In this document: positions 1 through 9,681 of the stretch, in pieces | How positions within the stretch are numbered: position 1 is the first letter of the stretch | Layout: each line of letters begins with the position of its first letter | From: Paraburkholderia sp. NMBU_R16 | Lineage (GTDB): Bacteria; Pseudomonadota; Gammaproteobacteria; Burkholderiales; Burkholderiaceae | NCBI RefSeq assembly: GCF_013282575.1 | Contig: NZ_JAAAYE010000037.1 | Span: 1 to 55,993, forward strand | Reading direction: 5' to 3' | DNA: 55,993 nucleotides | Program-made: the position numbers and the translations under genes | Notes under the pieces: generated by a model | Told to the model about the DNA's origin: nothing | The model's database searches: none | What the model saw: the letters and a program-made list of their open reading frames with translations, nothing else

Positions 1-125
1 GCAACATGCGCCGCGCGTCAATCAACAAACGCTTGTCAGCGTCAATCAACATCGGCATCATCAACCTCGCCGCGACATTCTCATCTTGTTTGTCGCGCGT
101 CTCTCATCCAGATTGTCGCGCCACA
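1..125 (-). mobile_element. Terminal segment of an insertion sequence (IS21-like?)
   Basis: Two near-copies of a ~20-bp motif lie at 80-99 and 103-120. Read on the minus strand they fit GCGCGACAAWCWRGATGAGA. Two further GCGTCAATCAAC copies lie at 15-26 and 39-50. The terminus probably falls at 125, where the element would end in CA (TG when read inward). The same motif pair occurs in opposite orientation at 55873-55916. Repeated transposase-binding motifs inside TG/CA ends are a habit of IS21-family elements. No transposase gene is inside the window, so the family is inferred. Short reading frames here are not credible genes. Confidence 0.45.
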
Positions 126-126
126 G

Positions 127-212
127 CTCAGAATCGGCTCATATCGGCTCATATCGGCTCAATATCGGCTCATATCGGCTCAAAATCAGCTCACTTCTGA
201 GCCGATTCTGAG
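127..212. repeat. Array of ATCGGCTC repeats flanked by a perfect 15-bp inverted repeat
   Basis: CTCAGAATCGGCTCA at 127-141 is the exact reverse complement of TGAGCCGATTCTGAG at 198-212. Between them ATCGGCTC recurs at 133-140, 143-150, 153-160, 164-171 and 174-181, with a degenerate copy at 185-192. Spacing is 10-11 bp, about one helical turn, so all copies face the same side of the DNA. The array ends 5 bp before the ATG of the winged-helix reading frame. It is best read as a multi-site operator for autoregulation by that protein; the role is inferred. Confidence 0.55.
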
Positions 213-217
213 ACCGC

Positions 218-1082
218 ATGAACGACCCTCATCGCCAGTTGTTGGCCGCGTTGCAAGACCTCTCCGCCGAGGGGCGGGACGCCGTCAGCTCACGCGAACT
301 GGCAGCAACAGCCAACCTTAGCCTCGCTACCGTTAAGCGAACACTCGATAGATTACAGGGGGAAGGGCGCGTCATTCGCCATGGCAACGCACGTGCTACG
401 CGCTACATGCTCGCGGAGCTGGCTCCGCAAGCCGCAGAGGCAAGCTCGACTGCCTGAAGAGCTCGCGATCGACCTCGCGAAAGCGGGCCGCATGCGCGAT
501 CGCCAACCTGCCGGCACCTATGCGCGCAAAGTGCTGGAGCAATGGCTGATCGATCTGTCGTGGTCGTCTTCCCGGCTTGAAGGCAACCGATACACGCTCC
601 TCGACACGAAGCATCTGTTCGAGGATGGCAACAAGCGTACGAGCCGCCTCGCGGCCAATGTTCCGTTGATGATCTATAACTGCGCGCCACTGTCACTCCT
701 CGACGTCGAGCAAAGCGATTACGCATCCGCGATGATGGGTGTTTATGAATTGGGTGACCCCTCGATGGCGATCGACCTCTTCGAATGGACCTATCGCCGA
801 TCGATCATGAAATATCGGGTAGTTCTTGAATCGATGGGAGTGCCCAGTCCGCTGCGGCTGCGCTACAGGCAGATGCTCACCGACGCGATCGGACTCATCG
901 TGCGCGAACGTAAGACGATGAGCACCGCCATGAAAGAACTGGGCGTGACCGAGAACATTGCCCCGGGCTTCGAAGCTCTGCTCGACGACCAACTTGCGAA
1001 GCTCGAAATGTTCAACTACGCGCGGTACAACTTGACGAGAAACGTGACCGAGGCATGGATCGAGGCTGGGCGGCCTCGTTAG
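218..1082 (+). pseudogene. Decayed winged-helix/Fic-domain protein gene
   Basis: The remains of one gene lie in two frames. 218-457 encodes an N-terminal winged-helix domain (SSRELAATANLSLATVKRTL, recognition helix about residues 25-45). From about 450 a second frame, open to 1082, carries the Fic part: LPEELAIDLAKAGRMR, then SWSSSRLEGNRYTLLDT, then FEDGNKRTSRLAANVPL and a helical C-terminus. In proteins of this type I expect a linker of about 30 residues between the two domains, and well over 100 residues between the SSRLEGN helix and the NKRTSR motif. Both stretches are missing. The junction at about 610-625 reads HLFEDGNKRTSR, which by accident resembles a complete Fic motif (HxFxxGN). Normal family length is near 400 residues. 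A frameshift plus two deletions make AMPylation activity unlikely, although the winged-helix part could still bind the repeats upstream. Confidence 0.7.
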
Positions 1083-1096
1083 CCATGCCCCGCACC

Positions 1097-1933
1097 TCAT
1101 GCCACCGCCCGCGCCGCGCTCCTCCCCCTCAACCACTCGAGCACGAGCAGCAGACAAGTCGAGAACACGATGAGAATGGTGGCCAACGCGGCGATCGTAG
1201 GCGTGATGTTCTCGCGAATCCCGGTAAACATCTGCCGCGGCAGCGTGGTCTGATCCGCCCCGGCCAAAAAGAGCGTCACCACGACTTCATCGAACGAAGT
1301 CGCAAACGCAAACAGCGCACCCGATATCACCCCAGGTGCAATCACGGGCAACGTAATCCGAAAGAAAGTCCGCGTCGGATTGGCGCCTAGCGATAGGCTC
1401 GCCCGCACGAGATTCCCGTCGAAGCCCTGCAACGTCGCCCCGACTGTCGTTACGACAAACGGCACCCCCAGCGCGGCATGCGCCATGATGAGCCCCGCAT
1501 AGGTGTTCGCCAGCCCGAGCGGGGCAAAGAACAAATACATGCCGACACCGACCACGATCACCGGCACGATCATCGGCGAAATCAAAATCGCCATCAGCAC
1601 GGCCTTGCCGCGAAAATTCGCCTTGGCCAAACCCAGCGCCGCAAGCGTGCCCAGGACTGTTGCCAAGAGCGTCGCCGACGGCGCGACGATAAAGCTGTTC
1701 TTGGCCGCCTGCTGCCATTCGCCCGACGTCACGAGATTGACGTACCAGCGCATCGACCAGCTCGGAATCGGATAGACGAGAAACGTGCTCGACGAAAACG
1801 AGAGCGGCACGATGGCGAGCACCGGCAACACCAGATAAAGCAATGTAAGCGCGGCCAGGCCGCGTAGCCCGAAGTACCAAATGCGCTCGATAAGCGACGT
1901 ATGCGGCGCAAACATCGGTTTGGCGAATCTCAT
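1097..1933 (-). CDS. ABC transporter permease (PotC/YdcV type)
   Basis: This is a 278-residue inner-membrane permease with about six transmembrane segments, the first at residues 28-50 (LAALTLLYLVLPVLAIVPLS). The EAA-type cytoplasmic loop is near residues 175-200 (RASLSLGANPTRTFFRITLP), where the ATPase docks. The family is the spermidine/putrescine PotC and YdcV group. It is the last gene of the leftward importer operon, 40 bp after the larger permease, and converges on the Fic remnant. The ATG follows a GGAGCTGAAC ribosome site. Substrate cannot be read from the permease; polyamine or a related amino compound is inferred from family. Confidence 0.85.
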   Translation of the reverse strand: MRFAKPMFAPHTSLIERIWYFGLRGLAALTLLYLVLPVLAIVPLSFSSSTFLVYPIPSWSMRWYVNLVTSGEWQQAAKNSFIVAPSATLLATVLGTLAALGLAKANFRGKAVLMAILISPMIVPVIVVGVGMYLFFAPLGLANTYAGLIMAHAALGVPFVVTTVGATLQGFDGNLVRASLSLGANPTRTFFRITLPVIAPGVISGALFAFATSFDEVVVTLFLAGADQTTLPRQMFTGIRENITPTIAALATILIVFSTCLLLVLEWLRGRSAARAVA

Positions 1934-1973
1934 GTTCAGCTCCGTCCCCGCTACCCGTCAACGGGAAACCAAA

Positions 1974-3248
1974 TCAAAGGCTCGGCTGGGCGCGCGTAAA
2001 GCGCCCATAGATCGCATAAAGCACGAGCGTGGCTGCAAGCAACAGACCGCCCAACGCACATGCCATCCCCCAGTTGATCGTCACGTTCGTAAAGTAGGCC
2101 ACGTAATAACTGACCATCTGGTCGTCGGGCCCACCCAGCAACGCAGGCGTGATGTAGTACCCGATCGACAGAATGAAGACGAGCAACGCACCCGCGCCGA
2201 TGCCGGGATAAGTCTGCGGCACATACACGCGCCAGAACGCGGCAAACGGATGGCTGCCCAGCGAAACGGCCGCACGTTGATAAGTCGGCGGAATCGCCTT
2301 CATGACGCTATAGAGCGGCAAAATCATGAACGGCAACAGAATGTGCGTCATCGATATATACACGCCCGCTCGATTGAACAACAGCGCGAGCGGCGCATGA
2401 GTCACGCCCAGCGACTGCAACGTGCGATTGACGAGCCCTTCGCTCTGCAGCAGCACGATCCAAGCCGCCACACGCACGAGAATCGAGGTCCAGAACGGAA
2501 TGAGCACCAGGATCATCGCCAGATTGGCACGCCGCTCGTCGAGCGTCGAAATCCAGTACGCGAGCGGATAGCCGAGCAGCAGCGCGGCCAGCGTCACGAC
2601 GGCGCTGATGACGAACGTCCGCCCAAACACCGTCAGATAGATGCGTTGATCGGGATCGGTCGCCTCGATATGGCCGAACGCGTCTTGCCGATGATCAAGC
2701 GAGGCAAGCAGGTAAAACGGCGAATAACGCGACCCATTCTTCGCAATCGCACGCCAGTAACGCGCGTCACTCCAGCGCCCATCGATCTCGATCATCCTCG
2801 CGCGAATCTGCTCGGGCGGGAGCAATTGACCGGCATCGTCCTTCAGCGGCATCGCCCGCGCAGTCTTCGCAACGAGCGAGCGGTAACCCGGGATTTCAAC
2901 GTTCAGCCGCCGTGCGAGACCGCCGAGCGACTCGCCATCCTCGAGCGCGGTCAAATCGGCCGCCAGCGCCGCATAGGCCGTGTCGGGCAAAGCGCTCTCG
3001 CGATCCCACTGGCGCAGTTGCGCAACCGTCTTAGGCAACGCACCCGCGACCTCGGGATTCTCGACAGCTCGCGTCAGCAGCGCGCCTATCGGGACGACAA
3101 AAATCAGCAGCAAAAAAACCGCGAGCGGCGCGATCATGAGCAAAGCCACTGCCCGCTTGCGAGCCTGTGCGGCCCTCAGTTCACGCTTGAGCGCAGCGCT
3201 CGTCGCTGCATTCAACTCGCCCGTGATCGTCATCGTGTTCACGCTCAT
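1974..3248 (-). CDS. ABC transporter permease with large periplasmic loop (PotB/YdcU type)
   Basis: This 424-residue permease has TM1 at about residues 33-57 (AVALLMIAPLAVFLLLIFVV). A ~140-residue soluble stretch (about 60-200) follows, predicted periplasmic, and then five further membrane segments. The EAA loop reads AAVSLGSHPFAAFWRVYVPQ. Usual PotB proteins are about 280-300 residues, so the loop is an insertion seen in one subgroup of this family. The first ATG (3248) sits directly against TAGGAG. An internal ATG at 3233 has better spacing and may be the true start. It pairs with the PotC-type permease to form the membrane channel. Confidence 0.85.
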   Translation of the reverse strand: MSVNTMTITGELNAATSAALKRELRAAQARKRAVALLMIAPLAVFLLLIFVVPIGALLTRAVENPEVAGALPKTVAQLRQWDRESALPDTAYAALAADLTALEDGESLGGLARRLNVEIPGYRSLVAKTARAMPLKDDAGQLLPPEQIRARMIEIDGRWSDARYWRAIAKNGSRYSPFYLLASLDHRQDAFGHIEATDPDQRIYLTVFGRTFVISAVVTLAALLLGYPLAYWISTLDERRANLAMILVLIPFWTSILVRVAAWIVLLQSEGLVNRTLQSLGVTHAPLALLFNRAGVYISMTHILLPFMILPLYSVMKAIPPTYQRAAVSLGSHPFAAFWRVYVPQTYPGIGAGALLVFILSIGYYITPALLGGPDDQMVSYYVAYFTNVTINWGMACALGGLLLAATLVLYAIYGRFTRAQPSL

Positions 3249-3331
3249 CTCCTACCGTGCCTCTCGCGCCGCGTGCCACCCGCTCTTGCGAGCGGGCGGC
3301 GCCGCGGTGTCGCTTCAGATCGTCTCGCCGC

Positions 3332-4393
3332 TTACTTCGACGCCCATGCTGCGAAACGCTGCTCGAGTTCGTCGCCGTAATCGGTCCAGAACGCCGCATC
3401 CTGCAGCACCGCGTTCTTGCCATTGGCCGGCGAATTCGGCAGATTGGCCAGCGTCTTGGCGTCGAGCGATTTGATCGCGCCGCGGTTGGCGGGACCGTAC
3501 GTGATGTGTTGCGCGTAGACCTTCTGCGGATCGGTGGACACCGTATAGGCGATGAACTTCTCGGCCAGCGCCTTGTTGGGCGACCCCTTCGGAATGACCC
3601 AATAGTCGAGATCGTAAATGCTGCCGTTCCAGACGACCTTGAGATTCTTACCCTCGCTTTGCGCGGCGCTGATCCGGCCGTTGAAGGCGGAAGACATCAC
3701 GACGTCGCCCGCAACGAGAAACTGCGGCGGCTGCGCACCGGCTTCCCACCACTGAATGTTCGGCTTCAGCTCGTCGAGCTTCTTGAACGCGCGATCCTGA
3801 CCGGCCTTGGTGGCGAGCACCTTGTATACGTCCTTCGGCGCGACACCGTCGGCCATCAGCGCAAACTCCAGATTGCCGCGCGCACCTTTACGCAGCGCCC
3901 GCTTGCCCGGGAATTTCTTCACATCCCAGAAATCGGCCCAGCCGGTCGGCGCGGTCTTCAGCTTGTCGGCGTTATAGGCCAGCGCTGTCGACCAAACGAA
4001 AAAGCCGACACCGCAAGTGCGCGGCGATTCGGGGATCAGCTGGTCTTTTTTGGCGATCTTCGACCAGTCGAGCTTCTCGTACAAACCTTCGTCACAGCCG
4101 CGGCCCAAGTCGCCCGACTCCACTTCCACGACATCCCAATTGACGTGCTTGGCTTCCACCATCGCCTTGATCTTGGCCGTCTCGCCGTTGTATTCGACGG
4201 CCGTGACCTTGTCGCCGGTCTGCTTCTCGAACGGCTGGTAGTAAGCCACCTTCTGTGCGTCGGCATTCGCGCCGCCGAAGTTGACGACGGTCAGTTCGGC
4301 CGCTTGCGTTGCCGCCGCGAACGAAAGCGTCGCGGCGGCGGCGAGGGCCACCGTCACAGCGCTACGGTGCAGCGAAATCATGTTGGTCTTCAT
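3332..4393 (-). CDS. ABC transporter periplasmic substrate-binding protein (polyamine type)
   Basis: This is a 353-residue secreted binding protein. A signal peptide covers about residues 1-31 (VALAAAATLSFAAATQAAEL, cleavage after AxA). The mature part starts LTVVNFGGANADAQK and matches the PotD/YdcS-type fold (SBP_bac). The sequence VVEVESGDLGRGCDEGLYE lies in the ligand-binding lobe. The start at 4393 is chosen because GAGGAGAAC lies just upstream and the signal peptide begins right after; an open frame upstream has no ribosome site. It is the second gene after the ATPase. It captures ligand in the periplasm, probably a polyamine or gamma-aminobutyrate-like compound given the MocR neighbour, but this is inference. 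Confidence 0.85.
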   Translation of the reverse strand: MKTNMISLHRSAVTVALAAAATLSFAAATQAAELTVVNFGGANADAQKVAYYQPFEKQTGDKVTAVEYNGETAKIKAMVEAKHVNWDVVEVESGDLGRGCDEGLYEKLDWSKIAKKDQLIPESPRTCGVGFFVWSTALAYNADKLKTAPTGWADFWDVKKFPGKRALRKGARGNLEFALMADGVAPKDVYKVLATKAGQDRAFKKLDELKPNIQWWEAGAQPPQFLVAGDVVMSSAFNGRISAAQSEGKNLKVVWNGSIYDLDYWVIPKGSPNKALAEKFIAYTVSTDPQKVYAQHITYGPANRGAIKSLDAKTLANLPNSPANGKNAVLQDAAFWTDYGDELEQRFAAWASK

Positions 4394-4476
4394 CTGGGTT
4401 CTCCTCTTCGTGGGCGGATCCGCCACTACGGCGACGGGTAATGTGCAGCGCGCGCGAAACCGTGGCTTCGCGCGGA

Positions 4477-5586
4477 TCAAGCAAAAACGCGCAGGTGTTC
4501 GGGGGCAAACTCGAGTGCGATCGGCGCCCCCGGCTCGAACGCATCGAGCGCCTCGGTACCGAGCGGCACCTTGACGAAGCACTCGTCCTGTTGCGGCACG
4601 GCGCAGCGCATGCGCACGTGGTCGCCGAAATAGATCAGGCCGCGCACTTCGCTCGCCAGCGCATTGGGACCGGTGCGGCCCCCGACCGCCGCGCCGTTGC
4701 CCCCATGCGCAAGCCGCAAGCGCTCGGGACGGATGCAGGCAATGGCCGGCGCGCCGGCAATCGCGTTGGCGACATTACGGCCAACGACGTGCGTGCCGTC
4801 GCGCAAACGCAGTTGGCAGAATTCGCCGTCTACACCGGCGATCGTACCGTGCAGCGTATTGCTGTCGCCGATGAAGTTCGCGACGAACTCGTTGCAAGGC
4901 GATTCGTAGAGCCGGTCGACCGTATCGAGCTGCTGAACGATCCCTTTGTCGAACACGGCTACGCGGTCCGACATCGTCAGCGCTTCGCCCTGGTCGTGCG
5001 TCACGTAGACGAATGTGACGCCCAGCTTCTCATGAAGCGCCTTCAGCTCGAGCTGCATGTGCTCGCGCAGTTGCTTGTCGAGCGCGCCGAGCGGCTCGTC
5101 CATCAGCACGAGGCGCGGCTCGAATACGAGCGCGCGCGCAAGCGCAATTCGCTGCTGCTGCCCGCCCGACAACTGGGCCGGATAGCGTTTCGCGAACGCT
5201 TCCATGCGCACCATCTTGAGTGCGTCATGGACGCGCGCCGCGCGCTCGGACGCGCCGAGCTTGCGGACGGTCAGCGGATATTCGACGTTCTGGGCAACGG
5301 TCAAATGAGGGAAAAGCGCATAGTTCTGGAACACCATGCCGATATTGCGCTTGTGCGGCGGTACGGTGTTGAGCAGTTGTCCGTCCAGCCGGATTTCGCC
5401 GCCGGTCGGAAATTCGAAGCCGGCAAGCATCATCAGGCAAGTGGTCTTGCCGGAACCGGACGGCCCGAGCAGCGTCAGGAATTCGCCCTGATAGATGTCG
5501 AGGTCGAGCCCCTTGACGACGAGCGTTTCGCCGTCGTACGTCTTGCGCACGCCGCGAAAGCTAACGATCACTTGTTCCGATTTCAT
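4477..5586 (-). CDS. ABC transporter ATP-binding protein (PotA type)
   Basis: This 369-residue ATPase is the first gene of the leftward importer operon. Walker A GPSGSGKTT lies at about residues 41-49, signature LSGGQQQRIALARAL at about 139-153, and Walker B VLMDEPLGALD directly after. A switch histidine occurs in YVTHDQ. Residues from about 240 on form the TOBE regulatory domain of the MalK/PotA type. The ATG at 5586 is preceded by GGGAGGAGACG. It energises the two permeases downstream. The start lies 116 bp from the divergent MocR start, so both promoters share that gap. Confidence 0.9.
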   Translation of the reverse strand: MKSEQVIVSFRGVRKTYDGETLVVKGLDLDIYQGEFLTLLGPSGSGKTTCLMMLAGFEFPTGGEIRLDGQLLNTVPPHKRNIGMVFQNYALFPHLTVAQNVEYPLTVRKLGASERAARVHDALKMVRMEAFAKRYPAQLSGGQQQRIALARALVFEPRLVLMDEPLGALDKQLREHMQLELKALHEKLGVTFVYVTHDQGEALTMSDRVAVFDKGIVQQLDTVDRLYESPCNEFVANFIGDSNTLHGTIAGVDGEFCQLRLRDGTHVVGRNVANAIAGAPAIACIRPERLRLAHGGNGAAVGGRTGPNALASEVRGLIYFGDHVRMRCAVPQQDECFVKVPLGTEALDAFEPGAPIALEFAPEHLRVFA

Positions 5587-5644
5587 CGTCTCCTCCCGAA
5601 TGGCTCCATCGACAGTTGCGCACCGCGCTTCCTGTGCGATCCAA

Positions 5645-5677
5645 TATAATCTGTTACGGTTCCACTGAACGGAGCCA
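5645..5677 (+). promoter_or_regulatory. Promoter and imperfect palindrome between MocR gene and importer
   Basis: A perfect TATAAT -10 hexamer lies at 5645-5650 facing the MocR gene, with no clear -35. Just downstream, GGTTCC at 5659-5664 and GGAGCC at 5672-5677 form an imperfect inverted repeat over the expected transcript start, where a repressor would block transcription. MocR regulators typically bind in such divergent gaps. The operator role is inferred. Confidence 0.45.
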
Positions 5678-5702
5678 TTTCATTATTCCGAGAGGAACCA
5701 CT

Positions 5703-7283
5703 TTGGACACGATCATCTTGTCCGACTGGCTCGGCGCGCGGCTCGAGCGCGGTACGACCGAACCGATGTACCGCCAGGTGCTGCGGCTCGTCCAGCAGGC
5801 CATTCTCACCGGGCAACTCGCTCCCGGCACCAAGCTGCCCAGCTCGCGAACACTGGCCGAAGACCTCGATATTGCGCGCAATACGGTGCTCCGTGTCTAC
5901 GATCAACTGACCGCCGAAGGCTACGTGCTTTCCACCACGGGCAGCGGCACTTATGTTGCCGATACCCGTCCCGACGCGGCCGCCATGCGCGTGAAGCCCG
6001 CGGCCCGAACCGAGCAAGGCGCCGGTGCGACGCATATGCCGAACGCGCAAACAGGCGCGCCCCCCGGCTCCGCCGCAGGGAAAACCCCAGGAAACGCCGC
6101 GGCACCCCTCCTTTCGAACCGCGGCCGACAGCTGATCGCGCGTGCCGGCGTGGCACCGAAGCAATGGGGCGCGTTCATGCCGGGCGTCCCCGATGTCACC
6201 GAATTTCCCGCTCGCACGTGGAGCCGCCTGCAAGCGCGACTCTGGAAGGAGGCCAACCCCGAACTGCTCACTTACGCGCCGGGCGGCGGCTACCGGCCAC
6301 TGCGGCGAGCGCTCTCGGATTATCTGCGCGTCGCGCGCTCCGTAAAGTGCTCTCCCGATCAGATCATCATTACAACGGGCATCCATCAGTCCATGGACCT
6401 CGCCGTGCGGCTTCTGACCGATGTAGGCGATCGCGCCTGGGTGGAGGAACCTTGCTATTGGGGCGCGCGCAGCGTGTTGCAGTCGTCCGGACTCGCGCTC
6501 ACGCCTGTGCCCGTCGACGACGAAGGACTCAATCCGCGCGAACCCTCGTTGAAGGAGCCACCGCGGCTCGCCGTCGTCACGCCCTCCCATCAATATCCGC
6601 TGGGCATGGTCATGAGCCTCGCGCGGCGCCGCACGCTGCTCGAATACGCACGTCAGCACCGGATGTGGATCATCGAGGACGATTACGACAGCGAGTTCCG
6701 CTACGGCAGCCGGCCGATCGCGTCGTTGCAAGGGCTCGACGAAGCCGGGCGGGTCATCTACGTCGGCAGCCTGGGCAAGATTCTGTACCCGGGGCTGCGA
6801 ATCGGCTACATGGTGGCGCCTGAAGATCTCGTCGATACGTTTCGTACCGGCGTAGCCGAACTGTATCGCGAGGGCCAGCTCATGCACCAGGCCGTGCTGG
6901 CCGAGTTCATCATGGATGGCTATCTCACGTCGCACGTGCGCCGCATGCGCACGCTTTACGGCGAGCGCCGCCAATTGCTCATCGATGCGATCGCATCGCG
7001 CTTCGGCGACGCGCTGCCCGTGATGGGCGATGAAGCCGGCCTTCACCTCGTGCTGGGCCTGCCGGATTCGGCCGACGATCGCGCCGTGACCGCCGCAGCG
7101 TTCGACGCCGGCGTAATCGTGCGGCCGCTCTCGGCCTACTACAGCGCCGAACACGCCGCGCGGCGCGGCCTGCTGCTCGGCTACGCCTGCGTACCGAACG
7201 ATAAGATGGCGCTGGCTTTCGATGCGCTGGCACGCGCGATCGAAAGCCAGCTCGGCAAGCGCCGCGCCGAGCGGGTCGCATGA
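5703..7283 (+). CDS. MocR/GabR-family transcriptional regulator (GntR + aminotransferase fold)
   Basis: This protein of about 526 residues has two parts. The N-terminal GntR winged helix covers about 1-80 (MYRQVLRLVQQAILTG, LPSSRTLAEDLDIARNTV). The C-terminal half is a class-I aminotransferase-like domain that binds pyridoxal phosphate. The Schiff-base lysine lies in SLGKILYPGLRIGYMV, and WIIEDDYDSEFRY carries the PLP-contacting aspartate. Such proteins use the enzyme fold as a ligand sensor. The TTG at 5703 is preferred because AGAGGA sits 6 bp upstream and the conserved domain begins at once (DTIILSDWLGARLERG). An upstream in-frame ATG at 5616 would overlap the promoter. Being divergent from the ABC operon suggests it controls that importer and senses its ligand or a PLP derivative. 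Confidence 0.9.
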   Translation: MDTIILSDWLGARLERGTTEPMYRQVLRLVQQAILTGQLAPGTKLPSSRTLAEDLDIARNTVLRVYDQLTAEGYVLSTTGSGTYVADTRPDAAAMRVKPAARTEQGAGATHMPNAQTGAPPGSAAGKTPGNAAAPLLSNRGRQLIARAGVAPKQWGAFMPGVPDVTEFPARTWSRLQARLWKEANPELLTYAPGGGYRPLRRALSDYLRVARSVKCSPDQIIITTGIHQSMDLAVRLLTDVGDRAWVEEPCYWGARSVLQSSGLALTPVPVDDEGLNPREPSLKEPPRLAVVTPSHQYPLGMVMSLARRRTLLEYARQHRMWIIEDDYDSEFRYGSRPIASLQGLDEAGRVIYVGSLGKILYPGLRIGYMVAPEDLVDTFRTGVAELYREGQLMHQAVLAEFIMDGYLTSHVRRMRTLYGERRQLLIDAIASRFGDALPVMGDEAGLHLVLGLPDSADDRAVTAAAFDAGVIVRPLSAYYSAEHAARRGLLLGYACVPNDKMALAFDALARAIESQLGKRRAERVA

Positions 7284-7341
7284 GTTCGCGCTCGACTGCA
7301 CCGCGCTCTCGTCGCTTAGCCCGCACACGCAGCCGAATCCG

Positions 7342-8436
7342 CTACCGCGTAGCCCCCGCATCGAGCGCTGCCGCACGCACGCGCTCGCCCGCACTCGGAA
7401 ACATCCGCTCGCGCAGTTGTGTCACGCGTCCCTCGTAGGCCTCGGCCGCGAGCCCCATCGCATCGATCTGCGCCCGCTGCGCCGAGTAATCGGCATATCG
7501 TGCACGCCATTCGTCGTCATGCCTGCGCATTTGCACCATCCGCTCCGCCACTTCGGCACCCAACGCCTGCGTGGCTTGCGCGCGCAATTCGTCGGCCGAT
7601 CCCTGCTGCCGGGTCAACTCGGCGATCGTGTCCATGCTCGCTTGCGCTTTGGCCTCGCGCTCGAGCGACGCGCGCTCTTCGGCCGGTAACGATTGCCTCC
7701 ATGCGTCGAGTCGCGCGGCCCTTTGCTCGTCCGTCAACGTCGGATCGCTGGCGATTCGCACGCGCGCGAGCGAATAAGCCGTTGTCCGCCACTGCTCGCC
7801 AAAGAAGGCTTCGCTCCACGCAGCACCCATCGTGCGGCTCGCGAGCGATGCCCGCGCATCGAACGCCGCTTGCAATGCGTCCACATTGACGCTGGCGCCG
7901 CGTTCGAGAGCAGGGACCTGCAGCGGCGCGAGATCGGCGAGCCCGGCAAGGTAGCTACGATAGCGCTGCCAGAGATCGAGCGCTTCCGGTTCGGCCTTGC
8001 TGCCCTCGAGCTGCGCCGCAATCGCTCGCCTGACCATCGCATCGAGTACTTCGGGCGTCACCTCGTGACGAGCCGTCAGGAAATAGTCGAAGAACTCTCG
8101 CGCGGCGCGCGTGACGGCCAGATGTCCCCGGACATCGAGCGGCAAGTGCGGCGCCATCGATCCGGACAGCGACCGCGGCTGGGCCCCGCTCGATGTTGCC
8201 GCGCTTAGCCCGGCTGAGCGCGAAATTGCCTCGCGCTCGCCGGCGCTCGAGTGCCGCGATGGGGTCGATCGTCCGACAGATTTCGTTGCGTGATGGTCGA
8301 GACCGTCGGCCACGCACCAAACCACGAACGCAAACGCCGCCATGGCAGTCAGGGTTGCCGCAACCGCTCGAAAAGCACTGCAAGACAGGAACGAGCGCAA
8401 GCGTGAGCCCGCGCTGCTGCGCGAACCGCCGGCCAC
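7342..8436 (-). CDS. lifO: Lipase-specific foldase (lipase chaperone)
   Basis: This 364-residue foldase is anchored by one N-terminal membrane helix (about residues 25-45, VAATLTAMAAFAFVVWCVAD) and exposes a helical domain to the periplasm. The hallmark motif RxxFDY(F/C)L appears as REFFDYFLTARHE at about residue 112. The rest is Arg/Ala-rich helix, as in the Burkholderia LifO/LipB family. It folds the lipase in the periplasm before type II secretion. It starts 3 bp after the lipase stop codon, so translation is probably coupled. It converges on the MocR gene with a 58-bp gap. Confidence 0.9.
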   Translation of the reverse strand: MAGGSRSSAGSRLRSFLSCSAFRAVAATLTAMAAFAFVVWCVADGLDHHATKSVGRSTPSRHSSAGEREAISRSAGLSAATSSGAQPRSLSGSMAPHLPLDVRGHLAVTRAAREFFDYFLTARHEVTPEVLDAMVRRAIAAQLEGSKAEPEALDLWQRYRSYLAGLADLAPLQVPALERGASVNVDALQAAFDARASLASRTMGAAWSEAFFGEQWRTTAYSLARVRIASDPTLTDEQRAARLDAWRQSLPAEERASLEREAKAQASMDTIAELTRQQGSADELRAQATQALGAEVAERMVQMRRHDDEWRARYADYSAQRAQIDAMGLAAEAYEGRVTQLRERMFPSAGERVRAAALDAGATR

Positions 8437-8439
8437 GCG

Positions 8440-9597
<1,158 letters not shown>

Positions 9598-9681
9598 TCA
9601 GGCAGCGCGCGAAGCCTGCTGCCCGCCAGCGACATGAAGTGAAGCAATAAACGCGAATAGGTGTAAGCGAAAAAAACGGAT

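Noticed and set aside
6-200. A 64-codon frame at the left edge
   Set aside because: It runs through IS-end and operator-like repeats; its repeated SAHIGS residues simply reflect the DNA repeats.
127-212. CRISPR array interpretation of the ATCGGCTC repeats
   Set aside because: Units are 8-10 bp with no spacers of CRISPR length and no cas genes nearby.
5583-7394. A 603-codon open frame antisense to the MocR gene
   Set aside because: The sense strand encodes a complete two-domain regulator; the antisense product has no recognisable domain and spans its promoter.
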